This document shows positions 49,925 through 58,301 of a DNA stretch of 64,000 nucleotides, piece by piece; position 1 is the first letter of the stretch, and each line of letters opens with the position of its first letter. The translations under genes and the position numbers were made by a program. The notes beneath the pieces were generated by a model. That model had not been told where the DNA came from. It saw only the letters and a list, made by a program, of their open reading frames with translations, and made no database searches. Origin of the DNA: Betaproteobacteria bacterium Ga0077523 (GTDB lineage Bacteria > Pseudomonadota > Gammaproteobacteria > Burkholderiales > Ga0077523); contig LNDQ01000104.1 in NCBI GenBank assembly GCA_001464695.1, positions 1 to 64,000 on the forward strand. Reading direction: 5' to 3'.

Positions 49925-50557
49925 ATGTCCTACGAAGTGCTGCTCTACTCGAACATCCTGCTGTGGGTCGTGGTGCTCGCCCTTGGTGCCGTGATATTCG
50001 GCATGGTGCGCCAAGTGGGCATCCTGCACGAGCGCGTGGCGCCCATGGGCGCGATGATGAACGACCACGGTCCGGAAGTCGGCGAGATGGCGCCCGACAT
50101 GAAGGTGGCCGGCATCGACGGCAACCTGATCCGCATCGGCGGGGCCGCTGCGGACCGGAAGGGGCGCCTCCTGCTGTTCGTGTCGCCGACGTGCCCGATC
50201 TGCAAGAAGCTACTGCCGATCGCGAAGTCGTTCGCCTCCGGCGAGAAGCTTGCCGTCGTGCTGGTGGGCGATGGCGACCTGGCCGAGCAGCGGCAGATGA
50301 TCGCTCAGCACAAGCTCGAGGGCATCGACTACGTGAATTCGCCACAGGTCGGCATGACGTTCCAGGTGGGCAAGCTGCCCTATGCGATCCTGATCGACGA
50401 AGACGGTGTCATCCGCGCCAAGGGGCTCGTCAACAGTCGCGAGCACCTCGAAAGCCTCGCCATCGCGCGCGAGACCGGCTACGGCACCATCCAGGCCTAT
50501 CTCAAGGCGCAGGGTTACGTGAAGGACGATGCGGCGGCGCATCGGGAAGCGGCGTGA
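49925..50557 (+). CDS. mauD: MauD, thioredoxin-like thiol-disulfide protein
   Basis: 210 residues. A membrane anchor at residues 8-28 is followed by a periplasmic thioredoxin fold with the redox pair C90-P-I-C93 in LFVSPTCPICKKLLP, the cis-Pro region VGKLPYAILIDEDGVI. In known mau loci MauD is essential for making the six or more disulfides in the small subunit. TTAGGA lies before the ATG; mauA starts 60 bases downstream. Confidence 0.9.
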   Translation: MSYEVLLYSNILLWVVVLALGAVIFGMVRQVGILHERVAPMGAMMNDHGPEVGEMAPDMKVAGIDGNLIRIGGAAADRKGRLLLFVSPTCPICKKLLPIAKSFASGEKLAVVLVGDGDLAEQRQMIAQHKLEGIDYVNSPQVGMTFQVGKLPYAILIDEDGVIRAKGLVNSREHLESLAIARETGYGTIQAYLKAQGYVKDDAAAHREAA

Positions 50558-50617
50558 ACGGGTTGGGGTTCGGATTGACTATCATCGAAACGGCGTTGGA
50601 CTAGAGGAGAAGCGGTC

Positions 50618-51160
50618 ATGGCCAAGGGACTCCAGTTCATGGACAGGTTCTTCGAACGAATGAGCCGGCGCACGGCGCAGCAGGTGTCGCGGCGGCACTT
50701 CGTGTCGGGATTGGGTGCCGCGATGGTCGGCGCGACGTTCCTGCCCGTGCTCCCGGTGAGCCGCAAGGCGCAGGCGGCCGAGGATCCGGCGGCTGCCTGG
50801 GCCAAACAGGTCGAGGCGCAGACGAAGGATCCACGCGCCTGCAACTATTGGCGCTACTGCTCGAGCGACGGTTACCTGTGCTCGTGCTGCGGCGGCGGTC
50901 CGGCCACGTGCCCGCCGGGTTCCGTGCCTTCGCCCACGTCGTGGGTCGGCAGTTGCCTGAACCCCGACGACGGTAAGACCTATCTCATCGCCTACCGCGA
51001 TTGCTGCGGCAAGGATTCGTGCCCCAAGTGTGCCTGCCTCGGTTCCGCCGGCGAGAAACCCGCGTACATTCCGCAGCTCAACAACGACATCATCTGGTGC
51101 TTCGGCGCGAGCTCGATGATCTATCACTGCTCGAGTGCGGCCATCGTCGGCCAGATCTGA
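50618..51160 (+). CDS. mauA: TTQ amine dehydrogenase small subunit, aromatic-amine-like cysteine pattern
   Basis: 180 residues with a twin-arginine-type leader (SRRHFVSGLGAAMVGATF). The tryptophans that become TTQ are Trp109 (SPTSWVGSC) and Trp160 (NDIIWCFGA); the catalytic Asp is Asp128 (IAYRDCCGK). It carries 14 cysteines in the mature part, with YLCSCCGG and SCPKCAC. Methylamine dehydrogenases have 12. The extra pair, and the stretch from YLCSCC to PDDGK, match aromatic amine dehydrogenase of Alcaligenes more closely, while NDIIWCFGA is methylamine-like. The substrate is therefore open. AGAGGAG precedes the ATG. Confidence 0.9.
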   Translation: MAKGLQFMDRFFERMSRRTAQQVSRRHFVSGLGAAMVGATFLPVLPVSRKAQAAEDPAAAWAKQVEAQTKDPRACNYWRYCSSDGYLCSCCGGGPATCPPGSVPSPTSWVGSCLNPDDGKTYLIAYRDCCGKDSCPKCACLGSAGEKPAYIPQLNNDIIWCFGASSMIYHCSSAAIVGQI

Positions 51161-51178
51161 GCGCAAAGCGGAGTCGTC

Positions 51179-51715
51179 GTGAAGGGGAGGATGGCCAGCT
51201 TCGCGCTGGCCATTGCGTTCGTGCCGACGAGCGCGTTGGCGCAGACACCGACCGTCTCGCCCGAGTCGGTGCCCGACGTGCTCGTGCGCGAGCGCGGCAC
51301 ATGGTTGCCCAAGGTGGCGCCGGTGGAAGAGGACTATTCCCGCAACTGCCAGGGTTGCCACGGGCACGAAGGGCATTCGGTACAGGAGGTGCCGCGCCTG
51401 CAGGGGCGGGCCGGCTGGTTCACCCATACCAGCGCAGGTCGGGCGTACCTGGTGCAGGTGCCCAACGTACTGCAATCGTCGCTGCCCGACGAGCGGCTCG
51501 CCGCGATGCTGAACTGGCTGCTGACCCAGTTCAGCGGCGAGCAGCTGAAGCCCGGCTTCGAGCCTTACACCGCGGCTGAGGTCCATGCGTTGCGCGCGCA
51601 GCGCATCGAAAGCGTCATTGCACGGCGGCGCGAAGTGGTCGATGGTCTGGTCCGCGCCGGGGTCATCCCCGACGCCGCCGCGCTCGCGTTCAGTCTCGAA
51701 CCGGGTCGATATTGA
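51179..51715 (+). CDS. Monohaem c-type cytochrome of the amine dehydrogenase locus
   Basis: 178 residues from a GTG, with a signal peptide (MASFALAIAFVPTSALA). One haem site: CQGCH in YSRNCQGCHGHEGHS. A methionine suited to be axial ligand is in LAAMLNWL. The C-terminal 60 residues are helical and charged. It starts 18 bases after mauA. The Alcaligenes aau locus also has a small c cytochrome here, but that locus lacks the classical amicyanin. It is a candidate electron acceptor. Confidence 0.8.
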   Translation: MKGRMASFALAIAFVPTSALAQTPTVSPESVPDVLVRERGTWLPKVAPVEEDYSRNCQGCHGHEGHSVQEVPRLQGRAGWFTHTSAGRAYLVQVPNVLQSSLPDERLAAMLNWLLTQFSGEQLKPGFEPYTAAEVHALRAQRIESVIARRREVVDGLVRAGVIPDAAALAFSLEPGRY

Positions 51716-53082
51716 TCTCGCGTCGGCGCTTTCTTCAGGCCTCGGGTGGCCTGGTGCTGCCGTTCGCCGACGTCGGGCTGCGTGCGGCGTTCGGTTCGCA
51801 ACCGGAGTTGCCGGCCGTGCCGGAGCTGGCGTTCGATCGCAGCGAACCGGGGCTCGCGCGCGGCAGGCTGGTCGCGGCACCGGCGCGTGCGACGATCAAC
51901 GGCCAGGTGGTGAACGCGCTCACCTACAACGGCAGTTTTCCGGGACCGCTACTCAGGGTGCGGGAGGGCGAGACGGTGCAGTTGCGCTTCGAGAATCGCA
52001 CCGATGCCGACAGCAACCTGCATTTCCACGGGCTGTCGCTGCCGCCCGGCGGCCGTGCGGACAACGTCTGGCTCCATCTGCCGCCGGGTGTTGCATTCGA
52101 CTACGAGTTCGTCGTGCCGCACGGTAACGCGGGCCTGCACTGGTACCACCCGCATATCCACGGCAAGACGGCGCGGCCGATGTTTCGCGGCCTGGCGGGG
52201 CCGATCCTGGTCGAAGGCGACTACGCGTTCGAACGGGAACTCGATTGCGACGACCGGGTGCTGGTGCTGAAGGACATCACGTTCGACGGCGACGGGATCG
52301 AGGAGCACTCGCGCAACGAATGGGCGGTGGGCAAGGAAGGCAAGCTGCTGCTCGTGAACGGCGTGGAGCGCCCCGTCATCCGGGCGCGCAAGTCGCTGGT
52401 GCGGTTGCGCCTCCTCAATGCCTCGAACGCGCGCTATTGGCGTCTCAGGCGATCCGACGAACGGCCGCTGGTGGTGATCGCACACGACGGACGCTATCTC
52501 GATCATCCGCGGGAATCCGCGGATATCTTCCTCGTGCCCGGTGCTCGCGCCGAGGTACTGGTGGTGCTCGACGATGCCGCGCCCGTGGAACTCTGGTATT
52601 TCCCCACGCCGCGCCGCGGCATGGCGTTCACCGAACCGCAGCCGCTCGTGACGATCGAGCCGCCGGGCGTTCTCACGAAGGCGTCGTGGCCCGATGCGCT
52701 GGTGCCGCACACGCCGTTCCGAGAAAGCGAGGCCGAGATCGAACGCGAGATCATCCTGTCGCTCTTCAACATCTGTTCGCGCTTTCTCGACGAGAGCCAG
52801 GTCAACATCCGCACGCACCGCGACGCGAAGGAGATCTGGCGCGTGCGCAACGTGGACATCATGGACCATCCGTTCCACCTGCATACGTGGCACTACGAGG
52901 TGCTCGACGTGAACGGCACCGCACCGGCCTATCGTGCCCAGCGCGACATGTTCAACATCCGCGAAGGCGACACGGTGCGCATCGGCATCCACTTCACCGA
53001 GCACACCGGACGTACCCTCTATCACTGCCATTTTGCCGAGCACGCGGACCGCGGCATGATGGCCATCCTGCAAGTCGACTGA
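51712..53082 (+). CDS. Multicopper oxidase (cupredoxin type) in the amine dehydrogenase locus
   Basis: 456 residues, TTG start overlapping the cytochrome stop by 4 bases. A Tat-type leader (MISRRRFLQASGG). All copper motifs are present: HFH at 104-106, HWYHPHIH (His143, 146, 148), HPFHLH at 386-391 and HCHFAEHADRGMM from 438, with Cys439 and axial Met. This should be a three-domain laccase-like enzyme that takes electrons and reduces oxygen. In this place it may accept electrons from the amine dehydrogenase/cytochrome, or act on TTQ biogenesis. Neither role is established. Confidence 0.88.
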   Translation: MISRRRFLQASGGLVLPFADVGLRAAFGSQPELPAVPELAFDRSEPGLARGRLVAAPARATINGQVVNALTYNGSFPGPLLRVREGETVQLRFENRTDADSNLHFHGLSLPPGGRADNVWLHLPPGVAFDYEFVVPHGNAGLHWYHPHIHGKTARPMFRGLAGPILVEGDYAFERELDCDDRVLVLKDITFDGDGIEEHSRNEWAVGKEGKLLLVNGVERPVIRARKSLVRLRLLNASNARYWRLRRSDERPLVVIAHDGRYLDHPRESADIFLVPGARAEVLVVLDDAAPVELWYFPTPRRGMAFTEPQPLVTIEPPGVLTKASWPDALVPHTPFRESEAEIEREIILSLFNICSRFLDESQVNIRTHRDAKEIWRVRNVDIMDHPFHLHTWHYEVLDVNGTAPAYRAQRDMFNIREGDTVRIGIHFTEHTGRTLYHCHFAEHADRGMMAILQVD

Positions 53083-53103
53083 CTTTCCTTCGAAGGAGCT
53101 GCC

Positions 53104-53412
53104 ATGAATCGGACCCTCGTACTTATCGCTCTCGCCCTGTGTGCCACCGGCGCGCAGGCGGGTGACCCCGAAGCGGGCAAGGCCAAGTCCGCGCCCTGTT
53201 CGATCTGTCATGGGGCCGACGGCAAGGCCCAGATTCCCATGTATCCGAAGCTGGCGGGTCAGAACGAGCCCTACCTGGTGAGTGCGCTCAAGGCGTACAA
53301 GAACGGCGATCGCAAAGGGGCGATGGCCGGCATGATGACGCCGAACGTGGCGAATCTCTCCGACGCCGATATCGAGGATCTCGCGGCGTTCTACCACAGC
53401 CTGCAGCCGTGA
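53104..53412 (+). CDS. Small c-type cytochrome (class I) ending the amine dehydrogenase operon
   Basis: 102 residues with signal peptide ([19 protein letters not shown]) and haem site CSICH in [18 protein letters not shown]. The axial Met is probably in [18 protein letters not shown] precedes the ATG, 21 bases after the oxidase stop. It could carry electrons from the dehydrogenase to the oxidase or to the respiratory chain. Confidence 0.85.
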   Translation: MNRTLVLIALALCATGAQAGDPEAGKAKSAPCSICHGADGKAQIPMYPKLAGQNEPYLVSALKAYKNGDRKGAMAGMMTPNVANLSDADIEDLAAFYHSLQP

Positions 53413-53454
53413 TTGCGCCGGCCGGAGCGCGTCGCGCTGCGGCCGATTTCAGTG

Positions 53455-54657
53455 TCACCAGCTCGGTTCGCGGTCCGGTGTGGCGCCGATCTTGTGGATC
53501 GACAGATCCGCCCCTTCGAATTCCTGTTCGGCATCGAGCCGCAGCCCCACCAGGCGCTTCAGGAACTGGTAGATGATGAAGCCGCCGACCACCGCGATGC
53601 CGATGCCCAGCGCAGTTCCGATGAGCTGCGCACCGAGGGTCACGCCACCCATGCCTCCGAGCGCCTTGGCGCCGAAGATGCCGCATGCGATGCCGCCCCA
53701 TGCACCGCACAGGCCGTGCAGCGGCCACACCCCCAGCACGTCGTCGATCTTCCAGCGATTCTGGATGAGCGGAAACATGAACACGAAGAGCCATCCGGCC
53801 ACGCCGCCCACCACGAGAGAACCGACCGGGTGCATCACGTCGGAGCCTGCACAGACCGCGACCAGCCCGGCGAGCGGTCCGTTGTGCACGAAGCCCGGGT
53901 CGTTCTTGCCGAAGAAGGTCGCGGCGAGCGTGCCGCCGACCATCGCCATCAGCGAGTTCATCGCGACCAGCCCGCTCATCTTGTCGAGAGTCTGCGCGCT
54001 CATCACGTTGAAGCCGAACCAGCCCACCGTGAGGATCCACGCCCCGAGCGCGAGGAACGGAATGCTCGAGGGCGGATGCGACGAGACCCCGCCATCCTTC
54101 GAATAGCGGCCGCGGCGCGGACCGAGGTGGACGACGGCCATCAGACCCAGCCAGCCCCCCACGGCATGCACGACGATCGAGCCCGCGAAGTCGTGGAAGG
54201 TCGCCCCCGTGGCTTCCAGGATCTTGTCCTGGATGCCGAAAGCGCCGTTCCAGGCGATGCCTTCGAAGAACGGATAGACGAATCCGACCACCAGGAACGT
54301 CGCGGCGAGTTGCGGGTTGAAGCGCGCGCGCTCGGCGATGCCGCCCGAGATGATCGCCGGGATCGCGGCTGCGAAGGTGAGGAGGAAGAAGAACTTCACC
54401 AGCTCGAAGCCGTTCTTCTCGGCCAGCACTTCGGCGCCCGACATGAAATGCACGCCGTAGGCGATGCCGTAGCCGATGAAGAAATACGCGATCGTGGACA
54501 CCGAAAAATCCACCAGGATCTTCACCAGCGCATTGACCTGATTCTTCTGCCGCACCGTGCCGAGCTCGAGAAACGCGAAGCCCGAGTGCATCGCCAACAC
54601 CATGATCGCGCCGAGCATGACGAACAGTGCGTCGGAACCGTGTCTGATGTCTTCCAT
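53455..54657 (-). CDS. amtB: Ammonium transporter (Amt family)
   Basis: 400 residues, about eleven membrane helices. Seen: DALFVMLGAIMVLAMHSGFAFLELG in adjoining spans, FAGSIVVHAVGGWLGL (the pore His), GWFGFNVMSAQ and WPLHGLCGAWGGIACGIFG with the second His. It is convergent with the amine dehydrogenase operon, 42 bases apart. Ammonium released from amines in the periplasm would be recovered by this transporter. No glnK lies next to it. Confidence 0.93.
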   Translation of the reverse strand: MEDIRHGSDALFVMLGAIMVLAMHSGFAFLELGTVRQKNQVNALVKILVDFSVSTIAYFFIGYGIAYGVHFMSGAEVLAEKNGFELVKFFFLLTFAAAIPAIISGGIAERARFNPQLAATFLVVGFVYPFFEGIAWNGAFGIQDKILEATGATFHDFAGSIVVHAVGGWLGLMAVVHLGPRRGRYSKDGGVSSHPPSSIPFLALGAWILTVGWFGFNVMSAQTLDKMSGLVAMNSLMAMVGGTLAATFFGKNDPGFVHNGPLAGLVAVCAGSDVMHPVGSLVVGGVAGWLFVFMFPLIQNRWKIDDVLGVWPLHGLCGAWGGIACGIFGAKALGGMGGVTLGAQLIGTALGIGIAVVGGFIIYQFLKRLVGLRLDAEQEFEGADLSIHKIGATPDREPSW

Positions 54658-54795
54658 GATGCCTCCGTGATTTTGTCGTTAGCTGCGGCGCGCAGTATGC
54701 CGCTAAATGCGCGAGGCGTGAGGTGAAGGTCGGGGCGCGCGACGTGGGGCGTTAGAAGTGAGCGGTGCGGCGCGCGACTATGCCAACCGGAGGCA

Positions 54796-54838
54796 CTCCT
54801 TCCCCCGCGCATGCGGGGAACGCTGGGATGGGGGCCTC
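54796..54838. repeat. REP-like hairpin (copy 3)
   Basis: CTTCCCCCGCGCATGCGGGG hairpin followed by GCTGGGATGGGGGCC. It lies in the gap between the amtB start and the gntK end, which is otherwise without a gene. Confidence 0.75.
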
Positions 54839-54847
54839 CGTGCCACT

Positions 54848-55336
54848 TCACGCCCGATCCCCCAAACCCAATCCCTTCAAGATTCTCTCCGCCAGCACCT
54901 CCGGCATATCCGCGACGTCGACGGTGAGCGCCGCATCCGGCGGCTCAAGGGTGTCGAACTGTGAAGCCAGCAGCGTTGCGGGCATGTAGTGCCCCTTGCG
55001 GGCAGCGAGCCGCGCACCGATCAGTTCGAACGTACCCACGAGGTGCACCCACCGTATGTCGTCGACACCGGCCGCGATCCGGTCGCGGTAGCGTTGCCGG
55101 AGGGCGGAGCACGCGAGGATCGCCGGGCCGTCTTCGCGCAGCAATCCGTTGAGACGGTCGAGCCATGGCCAGCGATCGTCGTCGGTGAGCGGCTGGCCGC
55201 TGCGCATCTTCTCCACGTTAGCCGGCGAATGGAAATCGTCGGCATCAAGGAAGCGCCAGCCAAGCCGCTCGGCCAACAGCAGGCCCACGGTGGTCTTGCC
55301 GCAACCGGCCACGCCCATCAGGACGATGGCGCTCAT
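54848..55336 (-). CDS. gntK: Gluconokinase
   Basis: 162 residues. The P-loop is VAGCGKTTVGLLLAERLG. The substrate segment is FLDADDFHSPANVEKM, with SGQPLTDDDRWPWLDRLN after it and CSALRQRYRDRI. It phosphorylates gluconate to 6-phosphogluconate, the substrate of the adjacent dehydrogenase. Start overlaps the gnd stop by 4 bases (ATGA), so both are co-translated. Confidence 0.9.
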   Translation of the reverse strand: MSAIVLMGVAGCGKTTVGLLLAERLGWRFLDADDFHSPANVEKMRSGQPLTDDDRWPWLDRLNGLLREDGPAILACSALRQRYRDRIAAGVDDIRWVHLVGTFELIGARLAARKGHYMPATLLASQFDTLEPPDAALTVDVADMPEVLAERILKGLGLGDRA

Positions 55337-56238
55337 TGCTTCACCGCATGGCCGCCGAAGCCGGCGCGCATCAGCGCGAGCAGCTTCGAGGCGAAGTCGT
55401 CCTTGCCCTGGCTCGCGAAGCGCGCCATGAGTGCCAAGCTCATCACGGGCGTGGGCACGCCCAGTTCGATCGCTTCGAGCGCGGTCCAGCGGCCCTCGCC
55501 GGAATCGGCCACGAAGGGTTTGACCGCATCGACGGACGTCTCGTCACGCAGGAAATCCGCGGTGAGATCGAGCAACCACGAGCGCACCACGCTGCCGTGC
55601 CGCCACATCTCCGCGATCGCACCGAGATCCAGATCGAATTCGCGCTTCGCTTCCATCAAGGCGAGGCCCTCGGCCAGCGCCTGCATCATGCCGTACTCGA
55701 TGCCGTTGTGGACCATCTTCACGAAGTGGCCGCTGCCGGCCGGGCCGCAATGCAGCCAGCCGGTATCGGGCGTCGGTGCCAGGGCACGGATCACCGGCTC
55801 GACGATGTGTGCGGCATCCGGCGTGCCGCCGAACATGAGCGCGTAGCCGTTCGCGAGGCCCCACACGCCGCCTGAGACGCCGGCATCGACGAAGTGGATG
55901 CCGCGTTCGGACAGCACCTGCGCCCGGCGCTTCGAATCGCGGTAGTTGGCGTTGCCGCCATCGACGATGACGTCGCCCTTCGCCAGCAGTCCGGCGACGG
56001 CGGTGACGGTCTGCTCGGTGATGTCGCCTGCCGGCAGCATGATCCACACGATGCGCGGTGCGGTGAGTTTTGCGATCGCGTCCTCGAGACTGGTCGCAGC
56101 GGTGGTGCGTGCCTCGTCCGCGAGGCCGGCGCGGGCCTCGGCGTTCGCATCGTACGCGACCACTTCGACGCCGGCGCGTGCCAGGCGCCGCGCCATGTTG
56201 GCGCCCATGCGCCCCAATCCGATCATGCCGAGCTGCAT
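55333..56238 (-). CDS. 6-phosphogluconate dehydrogenase, decarboxylating (short form)
   Basis: 301 residues, the short GndA/YqeC-like class rather than the 470-residue enzyme. The NAD(P) loop is MQLGMIGLGRMGANMARRL. Catalytic motifs: DAGVSGGVWGLANGYALMFGG in adjoining segments, GSGHFVKMVHNGIEYGMMQ (catalytic Lys and Asn). It oxidises and decarboxylates 6-phosphogluconate to ribulose-5-phosphate. It is in an operon with gntK, a route into pentose phosphates. Confidence 0.9.
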   Translation of the reverse strand: MQLGMIGLGRMGANMARRLARAGVEVVAYDANAEARAGLADEARTTAATSLEDAIAKLTAPRIVWIMLPAGDITEQTVTAVAGLLAKGDVIVDGGNANYRDSKRRAQVLSERGIHFVDAGVSGGVWGLANGYALMFGGTPDAAHIVEPVIRALAPTPDTGWLHCGPAGSGHFVKMVHNGIEYGMMQALAEGLALMEAKREFDLDLGAIAEMWRHGSVVRSWLLDLTADFLRDETSVDAVKPFVADSGEGRWTALEAIELGVPTPVMSLALMARFASQGKDDFASKLLALMRAGFGGHAVKQ

Positions 56239-56314
56239 CGCTTCTCCTCACCGGTCCATTAGTCGACCGCTCCGTATAATGCCGCGCATTCGATCGACCG
56301 GGCAGGGGTGTGCG

Positions 56315-56776
56315 ATGCCGAAAGTGAAGTTCGGGAGTCTCGCCGAGCTGAAAGCTCTGGTGGGCAAGGAAGTGGTCGTGAGCGACTGGGTGGAGGTCAC
56401 GCAGGAGCGCGTCGATCGTTTCGCGCAGGCCACCGACGATTTCCAGTGGATCCACGTGGACGTGGAGCGGGCGAAGCGCGACTCACCGTTCGGTGCGCCG
56501 ATCGCCCATGGGTTTCTCACGCTGTCGCTGCTCTCGAAGTTCCTGAACGAGTCGGTGGACTTCGGTCCGTCAAGGATGGGTGTGAATTACGGCGGCAATC
56601 GGGTGCGATTCACTGATCCGGTGGCCGTGGGCAGCAAACTCCGGGCTCGACTGGTGTTGGGCAAGCTGGAGGACATTCCGGGCGGAGTGCAGATCCAGTG
56701 GAACGTGACGATGGAGCGTGAGGGCAGCGACAAGCCTTGCCTCGTTGCCGAGTGGCTTACGCGTAGGTACGACTGA
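56315..56776 (+). CDS. MaoC-like dehydratase family protein
   Basis: 153 residues, hot-dog fold. Catalytic elements: ATDDFQWIHVDVERAKRDSPFG (Asp/His pair), APIAHGFLTLSLLSKFL and NYGGNRVRFTDPVAVGSKL. The shape matches (R)-specific enoyl-CoA hydratases. It is divergent from gnd and followed by an inverted repeat. It is unlike the MaoC copy at 5606 in sequence, so they are separate paralogues. Confidence 0.87.
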   Translation: MPKVKFGSLAELKALVGKEVVVSDWVEVTQERVDRFAQATDDFQWIHVDVERAKRDSPFGAPIAHGFLTLSLLSKFLNESVDFGPSRMGVNYGGNRVRFTDPVAVGSKLRARLVLGKLEDIPGGVQIQWNVTMEREGSDKPCLVAEWLTRRYD

Positions 56777-56793
56777 CTGTACAGAAGGGCGAT

Positions 56794-56882
56794 CAACGCG
56801 GCGGACACGGCGGACGCGGCGGAAACCCGAAGGGCTTTGCTCTGCTTTGCGGGTTCCCGCCGCGTCCGCCGCGTTCGGCGCT
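56794..56882. repeat. GCGGAC/GTCCGC inverted repeat (copy 2)
   Basis: Left side with CAACGCGGCGGACACGGCGG units and right side with their shortened complement (CCGCCGCGTCCGCCGCGTT), related to 19730-19829 but with a deletion of a unit. It sits between the MaoC gene and a convergent dioxygenase. Confidence 0.75.
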
Positions 56883-56894
56883 GTTCGGTAGTGC

Positions 56895-57713
56895 CTAAGC
56901 CGCTGCCGGCATCTCGGAATCGAGCCGCTCCGCTGCAAACACGTACGCATCCATCCCGATGACCCCATAGGTCACGGCAGAATGCACACGCTCGTGCCGC
57001 TGCCCACCGGCAGCGGCGCCGTAGGCCACGAACAGCGGCAGGAAGTGATCCTCGCTCGGATGCGCGCGCGCGGCATGCGGTGCGCGGTTGCGGTAGTCGA
57101 CCACGGCTTCGGTATCGCCGGCCGCAAGACGATCGGCGAGCCAGTCGCGGAACTCGGTCACATACGGTGCGACCGATTCGTTCTCGCGCGACATGCGGAA
57201 TTCGCGCAGGTTATGGGTGACGCCACCGGACCCCAGGATCAGCACGCCTTCGTCAGCTAGCGGCGCAAGCGCCTGACCTACCGCGAAGTGATGCGCGGCC
57301 CCCAGAGGCGTCTGGATCGACAGCTGTACGATGGGTATGTCCGCCTTCGGCCACATGTGCAACAGTGGCACCCACGCGCCGTGGTCGAGGCCTTGGCCGG
57401 CATCGACCACCACGGGAAGCTTTGCCTGACCCAGCAGAGTGGCCACGCGTTCCGCTAGCCAGGGCGCGCCCGCGGCCGGATACCGCAGCCGATAGAGCGG
57501 TTCGGGAAACCCGTAGAAGTCGTGGATGGTTTCCGGGTTGGTGGCCGCGCTCACCGCCGGAGCCGCGGTTTCCCAATGGGCGGAGACGGCCAGGATCGCT
57601 TTCGGGCGAGGCAGCCGGGCAGCCAGCGAAGCGATGGCGGCACCGGTGCTGCCGGGATCGAGCGCGAAGGTGGGTGCGCCGTGCGACACGAAGAGGGTGG
57701 GTAGGGCGGCCAT
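56895..57713 (-). CDS. 4,5-DOPA dioxygenase-family (LigB/DODA) protein
   Basis: 272 residues from the ATG that places TLFVSHGAPTFALDP at the N-terminus; an ATG 27 bases upstream would add nine residues. The extradiol dioxygenase LigB fold is seen in ILAVSAHWETAAP, GQGLDHGAWVPLLHMWPKADI (in part) and the His in GSGGVTHNLREF, then HPSEDHFLPLFVAYGAA. These supply metal-ligating histidines. The family opens catecholic rings, such as DOPA, but bacterial substrates are mostly unknown. Confidence 0.88.
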   Translation of the reverse strand: MAALPTLFVSHGAPTFALDPGSTGAAIASLAARLPRPKAILAVSAHWETAAPAVSAATNPETIHDFYGFPEPLYRLRYPAAGAPWLAERVATLLGQAKLPVVVDAGQGLDHGAWVPLLHMWPKADIPIVQLSIQTPLGAAHHFAVGQALAPLADEGVLILGSGGVTHNLREFRMSRENESVAPYVTEFRDWLADRLAAGDTEAVVDYRNRAPHAARAHPSEDHFLPLFVAYGAAAGGQRHERVHSAVTYGVIGMDAYVFAAERLDSEMPAAA

Positions 57714-57804
57714 GTGCAGCTCCGATACAAGAGATCTCATGACACACTGTATGGGCTAAGGATCGACGAATAAAGGGCAACCCACGCGAGGATTCGGCAG
57801 GCAC

Positions 57805-58239
57805 ATGGCAAGAAGCGACTTCAAGCTCGCGCACCCGATGCGCGTGCGCTGGGCGGAAGTGGACCGGCAGGGCATCGTGTTCAACGGCCACTACCTCATG
57901 TATTTCGACTGCGGCATCACCGAGTACTGGCGCGCGATCGGCACGCCGTACCCGGAAGGTCTGACGGAGCACGGCAGCGACCTCTACGTGGTCAAGGCCA
58001 CGGTCGAGTACCACGCTTCGGCCGGTTACGACGACGAGATCGAGGTCTGCGTGCGCGTGGCGGCCATCGGTCGCTCCAGCGTGCGGTTCGCGATCGAGAT
58101 CCACCGCGGGCAGGACCACTTGGTCAGCGGCGAAGTGGTGTACGTGAATGCGGACCCGGCGACCCGGAAGTCGGCGTCGGTCCCGGATTTCCTGCGCGAT
58201 GCCATCGCACGCTTCGAGGGCCATGCACCGGTTGGGTGA
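57805..58239 (+). CDS. Acyl-CoA thioesterase (4-hydroxybenzoyl-CoA thioesterase/YbgC type)
   Basis: 144 residues, a hot-dog thioesterase. Seen: [32 protein letters not shown] in adjoining segments, with the catalytic Asp in EVDRQG, and [19 protein letters not shown]. It would release CoA from an acyl-CoA. It is followed by an aldehyde dehydrogenase 62 bases away and begins a run of plus-strand catabolic genes. Confidence 0.88.
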   Translation: MARSDFKLAHPMRVRWAEVDRQGIVFNGHYLMYFDCGITEYWRAIGTPYPEGLTEHGSDLYVVKATVEYHASAGYDDEIEVCVRVAAIGRSSVRFAIEIHRGQDHLVSGEVVYVNADPATRKSASVPDFLRDAIARFEGHAPVG

Positions 58240-58301
58240 ATGCGGGTGCCGGTGGCATACTCCGAGGTTCTCCGCAGCCCGCTCGAGGACCCACCGACAC
58301 C

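Noticed and set aside
51712..53082. Copper nitrite reductase
   Set aside because: The protein has four copper motifs of a three-domain laccase-like oxidase, including the HCH trinuclear motif, not a two-domain nitrite reductase.
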